A stretch of 64,000 nucleotides of DNA from CAZCZZ01 sp964503335. GTDB lineage: Bacteria > Verrucomicrobiota > Kiritimatiellia > CAIVKH01. Below, in pieces: positions 49,657-58,755 of the stretch; within the stretch, counting starts at the first letter, position 1; each line of letters begins with the position of its first letter. The translations under genes were made by a program, and so were the position numbers. The notes beneath the pieces are model-generated. The model saw nothing but the letters and a program-made list of their open reading frames with translations. It was not told where the DNA came from and ran no database searches. The DNA lies in contig CAZCZZ010000013.1 in the NCBI GenBank assembly GCA_964503335.1, positions 8,445 through 72,444 on the forward strand. The letters are read 5' to 3'.

Positions 49657-52292
49657 TCAATCGAAAATCAGGAACATTTCCTTCGGCAGGTTGCTCGGAC
49701 GCCACTTGGGCTCCGACAAGGTACCACCGAGGTGAAACTCGAACAACTTGGTCACCGGCATCGTAATAAAGCGCACGACATCCGCCACTCCTCCTTTTCG
49801 CAGCGGCTTGACCTCGACATTGAAGTCCAGTTTCTGGTCGAACGTGTACGTACCCCGCGCCATGACGCTCAAGGTGCTGCCCTCTAGCATGAGGGCATCG
49901 GTCTCCACCTTGCCTTCTGCGATCGTAAACGGTCCCTCGAGGTCGTTCTGCGCAGCGAAGCCGAGTCCCGGGAAGATGGCTGACAGGTAGCGCGACAGGC
50001 CGCCGAAAATGCGAATCTTGTAGAGATCACCGTCCTCGATCCTCAGCTTCCCGCTTCCCTTGAAACTCTTCGCTTCACCCTTGGCGAGAAGGCCCGTGAG
50101 TTCGATGCGGCCGGACAACGTTCCGCCCTTTTCGGGAACCTCCGCCTGCGGCCGCACGGCAAGGATCACCCGGCGCATGTCGGCGTCTTCAAGTTTCGCC
50201 TTCACCTCGAGCTGGTAGTGTTTCGTTCGCTCGTCGGGCGACACCACCACGCTCGCCGTCGCCCTACCCCCATACGCTTCGATGATCGCATTTGTCGTGC
50301 GGTAGGTGTGGCCGTCCACATGCAGGCGAACACGTGCGACATCGGTGGTGTAACGCAAAAGCGCAACGTTCGTGGCGTCGATATCCACGTAGAGATCGGT
50401 CTTCGCCCCGCCCTTCAGGTCCACCTCGCCCCGCGCAGCCATGAGTGCAGGGCCATCGAAGGTAGCCCAGGTCAGTCCCTTGCGGAGTCCGGGCCCGACA
50501 AGATCCACCACGGCATTCGCGTCCGCCGTGCTGCGCAGGTCCACGATGGTCTTGTACTGCTTCCAGTCAAACGCGAGGCTGCCTTCAATCGTGCCTTCGT
50601 CACGCTGGACCCGCCAGGGGTCGAGCACGAGCCTATTCTTGCCGCTGGAGATCGTCGTCGCGATGGACCGGACGAAGACGCCGCGATACGTATAGTTCGT
50701 GGCATANNNNNNNNNNNNNNNNNNNNNNNNNNNNNNNNNNNNNNNNNNNNNNNNNNNNNNNNNNNNNNNNNNNNNNNNNNNNNNNNNNNNNNNNNNNNNN
50801 NNNNNNTCGTCGTCGCGATGGACCGGACGAAGACGCCGCGATACGTATAGTTCGTGGCATAGAGGTCGCCGTTCAGCTCAAACAGTCCCGGCTCATGGGA
50901 GAATCGGCCCTCGAAGACCGGCAAGTCGTCCTCAAACCGGAAATGGCCCACGAGTTCGACGACATTGGTTGGGAGCAAGCTCATCGCATCGCGAGGGTCC
51001 ATGCGGACCTTGAGATCTCCCTCCAAGCGCCTGTTTGCCCAGAGGTAGCGGACGCTGGCCGAACTGGATCCAAACCGGCGCGGACTTCCGGCCTCGAGCA
51101 GGAGGTCCGGCAGAACCAGTCCGTTGGCATCGGTCTGGAAGCTCCCCCTCAAATGCTCCACCCACAACTCACGAACGAAGATCTGGCCGATGTCCACGGA
51201 GCCGCGCAAGCTCTGCTCCAGCACACCAATCGGGGCCGGACCCGCCGACATCTGGAACTTGCACTGGCCCATGACTTGCACTTGCGCCGCCGTGACCACA
51301 TTCATCACGCGCGCCGGCATCAAGCGGCCGAGTTGCGCGGCGGGCATATCCGAGGATAGGTCGAACTGTGCCAGGCCGGAATTGACGTCAAGCCAGCCCG
51401 TGCCCTGCACGACCCCGCGCCGCGCACTAAGGGACACTTCGCTGAAATCAATCCGTGCGTTCTCAATTCGGGTCTTGATGCTCCACGACTCCACGACGCC
51501 ACCGCGGACGAAGGTGCGTCCCCCGGCCGCATTGACCACGGCCCGGCTCGGATGGTTGGTCCGCGGGTCGATGTGAAACGTGACATCTGCAACCGGAGGC
51601 GTGCTGTAGCGGGGGCCCTGCAATTCCTGGATCAGGCGCCCCACCCACGGCGGCAGGCGTCGCGACGCCTCGAGCATCTGCATCAACTCAACACCGTCGG
51701 ACTGATCGCGCGCCTCGTCATCCACCACGAAGATCCCCGACCCCTTCCACGGGATGCCAAGGACCAGGGCGGACGCATCCATGACACGCAAGCGGTCCTT
51801 CTCCACAGCGATCATCGCCATCGCATTGCTCGCTTGGAGATACGCTCCTCCCATCGCATGGCCGACAGGCCACTGGAGGCTGCCCCCGACGACATTCACG
51901 GCACTGACATTAAAACGCCGCTTAAGAAGGTCGCGTGGATTGAAACGAAGGATGATCTCGTTCGCACGGCAGAGGCTGCTTTCCTTGTCCTGCTCTTCGC
52001 GGAAGCGCACATCCTCAAAGACAATCCCCTCGAAAGGATCAACGCGCATGGTCTCGCTCTCCAACCGGAAACCGGGCGGATGCGCTTTCGGCAGGCGGTT
52101 CAACACCCACTCCGATGGAATGCCGACGACCCAGAGATAGAGGAAGAGGCAGCTGAGGATCAGCAGGACCGTCCAAAGCTGGTGCAGGGCATCGTGGAGA
52201 CGGCCGAGGCAGAAGATGCGCCGCAAGAGGCTGCGGCGCTGGCACGCGGCCTCACTGGGCTTCTGCTGGCTTGCTGGGCTGTCCGGTTCCAA
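49657..52292 (-). CDS. AsmA-like envelope protein (interrupted by a false assembly gap)
   Basis: Removing the 100 N and one copy of the 55-bp sequence present on both gap edges restores one frame of about 826 residues. A membrane helix near the N-terminus (LWTVLLILSCLFLYLWVVGIP) is followed by an AsmA/TamB-like beta-rich body (FEGIVFEDVRFREE, RFNPRDLLKRRFNVSAVNVVGGSLQWP). The conserved C-terminal module (FTIAEGKVETDALMLEGSTLSVMARGTYTFDQKLDFNVEVKPLR) resembles AsmA proteins that help move or organise outer-membrane lipids. The TTG start overlaps the DUF4340 gene by 41 nt; a second TTG 66 nt later is possible. prmA follows after 10 nt. Confidence 0.85.
50707..50806. other. False assembly gap: 100 N flanked by identical 55-bp ends
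   Basis: Bases 50652-50706 and 50807-50861 are the same 55-nt sequence. The two contigs therefore overlap and should be merged; no sequence is missing and the interrupted gene is intact after collapsing. Confidence 0.93.
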
Positions 52293-54126
52293 GTTCTGTA
52301 CTGTCCTGTGTTTCCGGAAGTTTATACAGAGGTCGCAAGACGTTGTCGCGGATCGACTTTTCGACCGTGAAGATCGCGTCCTGTCCTCGAATCATGCCGT
52401 ACACGGAGTCCGGCCCTGCGTCCGATCCCATCAGCAGGGTCTTGCTTATGCCGGATTCCCCGGTCAGTCCGATGGTCACCTGGGCTACCGGTGACGCAAG
52501 GCCGCGGAGCTCGAGGTCCGCGATGCTCTCGCTCAGGTAGCCTGCTGCGCGCACGCTGCGCAGGGCTTGCAGCACGTTACCGATGGCGGCCGCGTCCGTG
52601 ACAATCTGGCCCGGCGCGATGGCGCGGAAATCGTTTGTGCCCTCGCGCCTGACATTCCACGTGCCGGCGGACGTCTGGATGGAAAGGCTGCGTACCGTCG
52701 CCGGATCCACGGAAAGAACCTCGCGGTCACGATAGACAAGCGGGTCCACCGACGCGGCCTGGAGCACGGCTCCGTTCACGGCGAGGGCGGTCTTTTCCCC
52801 TTCGCGCAGCACACGCACCAAGCCGAACTCATCCGGTCCGTCCAGGACGTGGACGACCACGCGCTGCGCCACTTCGCGCGCGGTGGCGGAGGCGTCGGTC
52901 CCCGAGGAATCCGTTGCAGCGGGCAGCGTCGCGGAAAGCGTGACGGAGCGATCCGAATCAATGGCATTCGTGACTGGTGCATTGTCAATGAAGCGTTCGA
53001 CGCGTGCTCCCGTCCACTCGCTCAGGAGAAGTTGAACACGGCTCAGGTCAGCCTTGTATTGCCTTGGCTCCATGACGTTCCAGGAGCCGTCTTCGTTCCG
53101 CTGCAGGACAAGCTGCTTTTCGTCATCGCGGATCGCGATGTGCTGGATCTCGCTCGCCATCAGCGTGACGAGGCGGCGGTCGCGCAGGTCCTCGAGTCGA
53201 ATGCGCAGCGATTCGAGCACGCTATCGGCCACGGCATATACGGCATCCACCCCGAGCACGGCGGCATACAGCAGATTCGTTGAGGACTCAACGCGCTTGC
53301 CCAGCAGGAGGGTCTGCTCGCCAGGCCCCTTCCCCGAGATAATCGTGAGCTGTGCCACGGGCTCGTCGAGTCCATACAACGCCGCGCCTGCGGACGTCTC
53401 CGCGATGAACTCGGCCACGCTCAGGCCGAAGAGCGCATCGAGGAAACCCTGCACGGCGCTACCTGCGGCGCGGGCCTCGACGGGTTTCTGGATTCGCCAG
53501 TCCAGTTCCTTGCCGCGGATGAGCTGCAGAAATCCGTCCGAGCGGCGTACATCCAGTCGGACCACGTCGCCCGGCAGGCCGGCGAACAGGCGACGGTCAC
53601 GAAGATCCACGGATGTCGAGGGTAGCGAGGCAAGAAGGTTTGTGCCGGTGACAACGATCTCCGTGCGACCTTCCTCCATCACATACAAGTGTCCGCCCAG
53701 GGGCGCATCCCGTCCGACCAGGACGGTTTGCTGCCGCTTCTCGTCGCCATACGTAATCCTGGCGCGGGGCTGGTCCAGCCCGTACGCGGCGAGGTCGAGG
53801 TCGAGCTCCTCGCGCTCGCTCTCGGTTATCACGTCGCTGCGCGACAGGCTATGGAACGATTCGAGCAGGCGATCCACGGCGCCGGCATCCGCGCGAGCCA
53901 TCACGGGACTTGTCATCAGCCACTCGCCCTGCCGGCGCTCGCAGACCACGTTGATGCTGGTTGAGGCAATGCGCAGGACCGTGACAGACCCGGGGTCGAT
54001 CCGGAACGCCCGCCGCGCCTGGTCCTTCTTCTCCGCCGTGGACTCGCTCTTGCGCTCGACGAACCAGATAAAGCCGCCGAGGCCGAGCACCACCGCCAGG
54101 AGAACTATCGTGGAACGTCCGCCCAT
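52252..54126 (-). CDS. DUF4340 protein (gliding-type ABC transporter partner)
   Basis: 624 residues. One N-terminal helix (RSTIVLLAVVLGLGGFIWFVE) anchors a repetitive beta-rich extracytoplasmic part with the DUF4340 repeat pattern: LDLAAYGLDQPRARITYGD, AGAALYGLDEPVAQLTIISGKG and LRGLASPVAQVTIGLTGE, each followed by LLGK/LVGR or MGSD turns and Y.(V/A)..... segments. These proteins are regularly encoded after GldA/F/G-type ABC transporters and probably extend the complex on the outer face of the membrane. Substrate is unknown. Starts 4 nt after the GldG-like gene. Confidence 0.88.
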   Translation of the reverse strand: MGGRSTIVLLAVVLGLGGFIWFVERKSESTAEKKDQARRAFRIDPGSVTVLRIASTSINVVCERRQGEWLMTSPVMARADAGAVDRLLESFHSLSRSDVITESEREELDLDLAAYGLDQPRARITYGDEKRQQTVLVGRDAPLGGHLYVMEEGRTEIVVTGTNLLASLPSTSVDLRDRRLFAGLPGDVVRLDVRRSDGFLQLIRGKELDWRIQKPVEARAAGSAVQGFLDALFGLSVAEFIAETSAGAALYGLDEPVAQLTIISGKGPGEQTLLLGKRVESSTNLLYAAVLGVDAVYAVADSVLESLRIRLEDLRDRRLVTLMASEIQHIAIRDDEKQLVLQRNEDGSWNVMEPRQYKADLSRVQLLLSEWTGARVERFIDNAPVTNAIDSDRSVTLSATLPAATDSSGTDASATAREVAQRVVVHVLDGPDEFGLVRVLREGEKTALAVNGAVLQAASVDPLVYRDREVLSVDPATVRSLSIQTSAGTWNVRREGTNDFRAIAPGQIVTDAAAIGNVLQALRSVRAAGYLSESIADLELRGLASPVAQVTIGLTGESGISKTLLMGSDAGPDSVYGMIRGQDAIFTVEKSIRDNVLRPLYKLPETQDSTELGTGQPSKPAEAQ

Positions 54127-54130
54127 GGAA

Positions 54131-55609
54131 CTACACTCTCCGTTTCAGCCACATCAGGATTCCGAGGGATCCCACGATGCCGGGCAGCCCGAGGACCACG
54201 ACCCAGAACAGCATGTTCAACTGAGTCGCATCCATGAGCAGGCGCGCCTCATCCGGCGGCTTCGGTGAGATCGCCAGCAGGGACTCCCGCTCCAGCAGCC
54301 AGTTCAAGGCGCCGAGAAACAGGTCAAAGTTGCCGCCGGTCATCGGCGAGTTCGAGACGAAATCCGAATCGCCGAACACCACAAGTCGCGTCGGGCGGAT
54401 ATCCACGTCAAGTTCGGCCACGGGCCCCCTCTCGCTCGCCACCGCGATCGGCATCGGTCCCTTCTCATCGCGATCCGCATCGAATCGCATCGGCTTTTGC
54501 TCGATGTCCGACTCCGCCCAGCTCCCTTCCGAACTCCAGCACAGCGGTGTGACCTGCGGCTTGTCGGCCCGATCCGCGCCCGCTCCTCCGGCCAGCGGCG
54601 CAACGGAGCGCGGAAGATAGAAGAGACAGGTGATCCCGCCAAGGCCGCGCGTGACCGGGTGGCCGCCGTATTCGTTCACGAAGAGATCAATGCCGGAAAT
54701 CGTGCGCGTGGGATCGATGATGACATCGGATCCGACGCTGATCCCCCAATCCTTCAGCACGATTTCAATTCCCGTGTCCGTGCTCGCGTCGAGCATGACA
54801 AGAAGTCGCCCCTCCGCATCGAGGTAATCCTGCAGGATATCAAGCTCCACCTGCGCGTAGCGCCGGCTCGGGCCGGCAATCACCACGGCATCGGCGTCCG
54901 CGGGAATCGCCGACACCTCGCCGATCGCGACGGTCCTTACGTCCACGTTCTCCCGCACGATGTACTGCTTGAGCGTCGAGAAGCCGGCATACGGGTCGCG
55001 GTTTTCCAGGTCACGCTCGCCGTGTCCGCGCAGGAAATAGACCACCGGCTTGCGCTCCTGCGTGACGTTCAGGATCGCGGAGGAAAAAGCCTGCTCGCCC
55101 TTGAAGCCCTTGCGCTTCGGTTCACCACCCTGGAGCATTTCCGAGTAATCCATCTCGAGAATCTCGGAGGCATTGATGAACTTGCTGCGTCCGCGATAGT
55201 CAAACACCACGACGTTCATGTCCTTCACGTCGAAGCGGGCGGCCAGTTGCTCGGCGCGGCCGGGATCGCGGTTCGGGTCAATCCGCTCGACCCGCAGCAT
55301 CGGCGTGGCGGCCTCGTACTCCTTCAAGAGATTGTCCACATCCTCAAACACCTCGTGGTCGGGCTGGAAGAAGACCACCACGTCGATCTCGTTCGAGAGG
55401 CTCGCAAGCAGGCTCGTGGTCTTGTCCGAGAGGGTGTAGTAGCCGGACTTGCTCCAGTCCGTGCGCTTGTAGTGCCGGTACGAGAGGTAATTCACCATCC
55501 CGAAGACAACGGTCGCGAGCAGGAGCGACAAGGCCGTATTCACCCCGAACGCGAGACGGCGGCGCGTGAGCTTCTTGATGCTCTTGTAGGCTTCCGATCC
55601 TGAACTCAT
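54131..55609 (-). CDS. GldG-like ABC transporter auxiliary protein
   Basis: 492 residues. An N-terminal helix (LAFGVNTALSLLLATVVFGMVNYLS) and a C-terminal helix (LNMLFWVVVLGLPGIVGSLGILMWL) flank a large extracytoplasmic domain. That domain opens with SKSGYYTLSDKTTSLLASLSNEIDVVVFFQPDHEVFEDVDNLLKEYEA, the DUF7088/GldG signature, followed by a thioredoxin-like/IFT52-like region (VVYFLRGHGERDLENRD, ADAVVIAGPSRRYAQVELDILQDYLDAEGRLLVMLD). Known GldG proteins form a complex with GldA and GldF. It begins 4 nt after the permease gene. Confidence 0.9.
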   Translation of the reverse strand: MSSGSEAYKSIKKLTRRRLAFGVNTALSLLLATVVFGMVNYLSYRHYKRTDWSKSGYYTLSDKTTSLLASLSNEIDVVVFFQPDHEVFEDVDNLLKEYEAATPMLRVERIDPNRDPGRAEQLAARFDVKDMNVVVFDYRGRSKFINASEILEMDYSEMLQGGEPKRKGFKGEQAFSSAILNVTQERKPVVYFLRGHGERDLENRDPYAGFSTLKQYIVRENVDVRTVAIGEVSAIPADADAVVIAGPSRRYAQVELDILQDYLDAEGRLLVMLDASTDTGIEIVLKDWGISVGSDVIIDPTRTISGIDLFVNEYGGHPVTRGLGGITCLFYLPRSVAPLAGGAGADRADKPQVTPLCWSSEGSWAESDIEQKPMRFDADRDEKGPMPIAVASERGPVAELDVDIRPTRLVVFGDSDFVSNSPMTGGNFDLFLGALNWLLERESLLAISPKPPDEARLLMDATQLNMLFWVVVLGLPGIVGSLGILMWLKRRV

Positions 55610-55613
55610 CCGG

Positions 55614-56360
55614 TCACTTCCACTTCCTTGATTCCACCACCTTGATGGTCGCGAAGAGCATCAGGGCCGTGGCACTCACATAGAAAACCACCGGGCGCGA
55701 ATCGATCGCGCCGCGCGAAAAGTCGAGCATGTGCATGACGGATGAAATATAGCTTCCGACCTTCCGCACGGAATCCGCCTGCCCCATGTATCCCAGGAAG
55801 CCGCAGAAGAATGCGACTGCCGTCAGGCCAAAGCCCATGATCGCGGCCACGATCTGGTTCGACGTCATCGCGGAGCAGAAGAGGCCGATGGACAGGTAGA
55901 AGGCCCCGACCAGGAACGCGCCGAGGTAGCCGCCCAGCATCGGGCCGAAGTCGATCGGAGACATGACCGCGCTGAAGCGCTGCAGGACCCAGACATACGA
56001 CAGCGTCGGCAGCCACATCACGACAAAGAACGTGAACACGCCGGCGAATTTTGACAGCACGACTGCAGAATCCGTCACCGGTGCTGTCATCAATGTTTCA
56101 ATTGTTCCCGATCGCTTTTCCTCCGCGATCAGCCGCATCGTGAGCAGCGGCGACACCATGATCATCGTGATCCAGAAGAAGAACGATCCGAAGAGCTCGT
56201 TCATCACCGTCACGCCCGGCGTGCCGTGCACCAGCACGGAGGCCAGCATCCAGAAGCTGAAGCCCATCACGACGAGGAAGAAAATCGTGACGATGAAGGC
56301 GATCGGAGAAAGGAAGTAGCTGCTGAGCTCCCGCCGCCACAAGGTAAGGAACGCTGTCAT
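55614..56360 (-). CDS. ABC-2 type permease (GldF-like)
   Basis: 248 residues, six predicted helices: LSPIAFIVTIFFLVVMGFSFWML, GSFFFWITMIMVSPLLTMRLI, FAGVFTFFVVMWLPTLSYVWVL, MLGGYLGAFLVGAFYLSIGLFC, NQIVAAIMGFGLTAVAFFCGFLGY and VVFYVSATALMLFATIKVV. The motif AEEKRSGTIETLMTAPVTDSAVVLSKF after the second helix is the coupling segment of ABC-2 permeases of this type. The start overlaps the ATPase stop (ATGA). Confidence 0.92.
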   Translation of the reverse strand: MTAFLTLWRRELSSYFLSPIAFIVTIFFLVVMGFSFWMLASVLVHGTPGVTVMNELFGSFFFWITMIMVSPLLTMRLIAEEKRSGTIETLMTAPVTDSAVVLSKFAGVFTFFVVMWLPTLSYVWVLQRFSAVMSPIDFGPMLGGYLGAFLVGAFYLSIGLFCSAMTSNQIVAAIMGFGLTAVAFFCGFLGYMGQADSVRKVGSYISSVMHMLDFSRGAIDSRPVVFYVSATALMLFATIKVVESRKWK

Positions 56361-57295
56361 CGTGCCGCCTCCGTGCGCGTCAGGTGGACGAAGACGTCTT
56401 CCAGCGTGCGGCGACCGGACGACAGTTCGCGCAGCGACCAGTCGTTGGCTTTGACGCAGGCATACACGGCTTCGCCGAGGTCAATCGTCTCTTCTTCCCC
56501 CGTCACCGTAAAATTCCACCACGGCTCGGAGCCGACGCATTCGACATCCACTACGCCAGGTATGCCGCGAAGCGCTGCTTCGATGCATTCCTTCGGTCCG
56601 CGAATCTGTGCGCGGATCGGGGCCGGTCCCTGGATGATGCGCAGACGTTCGGGAGAGTCCGACGCCACCACGCGGCCCTGGTTGATGATCAGCACGCGCT
56701 TACAGATCAACTCCACTTCAGGCAGGATATGCGTGGAAAGCAGGATGGTGTGACGCGTCGCCAGGTCTTTAATCAGCGCGCGCACCTGCCGGATCTGGTT
56801 CGGGTCGAGGCCGATCGTGGGTTCGTCGAGGATCAGCAATTCAGGCTCATGCACGAGGCTCTCGGCGAGGCCAACGCGCTGGCGGTAGCCTTTCGAGAGT
56901 TGGCCGATGATGCGACGTCGCACCTCGGTGAGGCCGCACTGCTCCTTCACCTCGTCGACGCGCGTGCGCACCTTGCGTCCCGTCACGCCTTTGAGCCGCG
57001 CGCGGAACTTGAGATACTCGTCCACGCGCATTTCCGGATAGAGCGGACAGTTCTCGGGCAGGTAGCCGATGCGTTTGCGGACTTCGAGTGGATGCGTGGA
57101 CACGTCGTGGCCCGCGACTCGGACCTCTCCGCCGCTGGCCGGGAGATAGCCTGTGAGGACGCGCATCGTCGTGGTTTTCCCGGCTCCGTTCGGCCCGAGA
57201 AAGCCCACGATCTCACCCTTCTCCACGGCGAAGGATATGTCGTCCACGACCACGCGGCCCGCGTAGCGTTTGGTGAAGTGTGATACGTGAATCAT
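56357..57295 (-). CDS. ABC transporter ATPase (GldA-like)
   Basis: 312 residues. Walker A GPNGAGKTT at 34-42, Q-loop region GYLPENCPLY, signature LSKGYRQRVGLAESL, Walker B LLILDEPTIGLDPNQ and the switch His in TILLSTHILPEVE. It has the C-terminal extension of GldA/multidrug-type ATPases (about 220-310). It powers the permease encoded next. It lies 3 nt after the HtrA protease gene. Confidence 0.95.
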   Translation of the reverse strand: MIHVSHFTKRYAGRVVVDDISFAVEKGEIVGFLGPNGAGKTTTMRVLTGYLPASGGEVRVAGHDVSTHPLEVRKRIGYLPENCPLYPEMRVDEYLKFRARLKGVTGRKVRTRVDEVKEQCGLTEVRRRIIGQLSKGYRQRVGLAESLVHEPELLILDEPTIGLDPNQIRQVRALIKDLATRHTILLSTHILPEVELICKRVLIINQGRVVASDSPERLRIIQGPAPIRAQIRGPKECIEAALRGIPGVVDVECVGSEPWWNFTVTGEEETIDLGEAVYACVKANDWSLRELSSGRRTLEDVFVHLTRTEAAR

Positions 57296-57298
57296 GAG

Positions 57299-58651
57299 CT
57301 ACATCGCAATGACCTGCGCCGAGAATTGCTGGGCGAGCAGGAACGCGTCTTTCTCCGATAGACGTACCACATCCAGGTTCACGATGTCGCCCTTTTGCAC
57401 CTGCTCCAGGGCGAGGCCCACGTCGTCGATGGACTTGATCTCGAATCCGTTGATCTTCGTGACGATCAGGCCGGGACGAAGCCCGCGCTCCGCGGCCATG
57501 CTCTTCTCGGTGACTTCGGCGAGCGGAAGGCCGCTGCGATAGATCGGATGCACGTCGGTGCGCCCCTCGAGGTTGGCGAAGGTGACACCGAGCAGATTCT
57601 TCGCAAGCGCGTCGCCCGAGGGCTTCGGCAGAGCCACCATCGGCAGCTTCACGGTCTGTTCCCCGTCCGCGCGGGCGATGGTCACGTCCACTTCATCGCC
57701 AAGTTGGACGCCGACGAGGTGCTTGTTGAAATCGAAGAGATCGGCGAGCGGTTCCGCGTTCAGGGCCTTCACGACATCGCCATTCTTCACGCCGGCCGCG
57801 GCCGCCGGACCTTCCGGATCCACCCCGTCCACGAGCAGGCCTTCTTCTGACATCGACGGCGTGAAGCCCAGCCACGTCTTGTGCAGGAGTCGCGGCGAGA
57901 GCCAGCGTGCGAGCAGGGCGCGGCAGCGCTTGATCGGCACGGCGAATCCGATGTTCTGTCCTTGCGCACTCACCGCCACGTTGATGCCGATGAGTTCGCC
58001 ATCCACGTTCAAGAGCGGTCCGCCCGAACTTCCGAAATTGATCGCCGCGTCGGTCTGCAGGATATCCCGATAGAGCACCTCGCCGCCCCAGCGGAATTCG
58101 CGGTTCTTGGCGGAGAGGACACCCACGGTCACGGTATGCGCGAGCCCGAACGGGTTCCCCATCGCGATCACGGGCTCGCCGAGGATCAGGTCGTCATCCT
58201 TCGCAAACGCCACGGCCGTAAGCGGCGTTTCCGGATCCACCTTGATCAACGCGAGGTCGTTGACCTCGTCGCCGGCGAGGAATACCGCCTCAAGGACCTG
58301 CTGGTCGGCCAGCAGGACGCGGATGCGCGACGCGCGCTCGATGACATGGTAGTTCGTCAGGATGTAGCCGGCCGGGTCCACGATAACCCCGGAGCCGAGG
58401 GAGTGAGAGAGCCGGTAGCCGGGCGTCGGGGGCGTCCCGAACATGTCCCGAAGCCATTCGTCCAGGACATCACCGCGGAACTGGCGCGTGCGGTCGCTGT
58501 ACATCGTCCGCACCATCCGCTCCGTCCCGATGTTCACCACGGCAGGAGTAACCTTCTCCACCGCTTCGACAACCGGCGTCCGACGGTTCAGCGAAGCCCC
58601 GGCAGGCAAACTGCTTAAGACCAAGGCACACACAATGATGAGAGCACGCAT
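57299..58651 (-). CDS. HtrA/DegP-type serine protease with two PDZ domains
   Basis: 450 residues. Signal peptide MRALIIVCALVLSSLPAGASL. The trypsin-like domain carries the catalytic triad His102 (TNYHVIE), Asp132 (NDLALIKV) and Ser209 in NFGSSGGPL, where the usual GNSGGP has Ser for Asn. Two PDZ domains follow: about 270-350 (LGFTPSMSEEGLLVDGVDPEGPAAAAGVKNGDVV) and 360-450 (LPLAEVTEKSMAAERGLRPGLIVTKINGFEI). It degrades or refolds damaged envelope proteins. A longer start 24 nt upstream is possible. It is first in the nine-gene envelope operon. Confidence 0.93.
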   Translation of the reverse strand: MRALIIVCALVLSSLPAGASLNRRTPVVEAVEKVTPAVVNIGTERMVRTMYSDRTRQFRGDVLDEWLRDMFGTPPTPGYRLSHSLGSGVIVDPAGYILTNYHVIERASRIRVLLADQQVLEAVFLAGDEVNDLALIKVDPETPLTAVAFAKDDDLILGEPVIAMGNPFGLAHTVTVGVLSAKNREFRWGGEVLYRDILQTDAAINFGSSGGPLLNVDGELIGINVAVSAQGQNIGFAVPIKRCRALLARWLSPRLLHKTWLGFTPSMSEEGLLVDGVDPEGPAAAAGVKNGDVVKALNAEPLADLFDFNKHLVGVQLGDEVDVTIARADGEQTVKLPMVALPKPSGDALAKNLLGVTFANLEGRTDVHPIYRSGLPLAEVTEKSMAAERGLRPGLIVTKINGFEIKSIDDVGLALEQVQKGDIVNLDVVRLSEKDAFLLAQQFSAQVIAM

Positions 58652-58755
58652 GGGTCCGTGATTATGGTCAGCCATACGGACACGTCAACCCATGAGTCCC
58701 GTTTAACAAATACGGGGTTGTGTGTAGATTCTAAAAAGTGACAAGGGGTGTCGGA

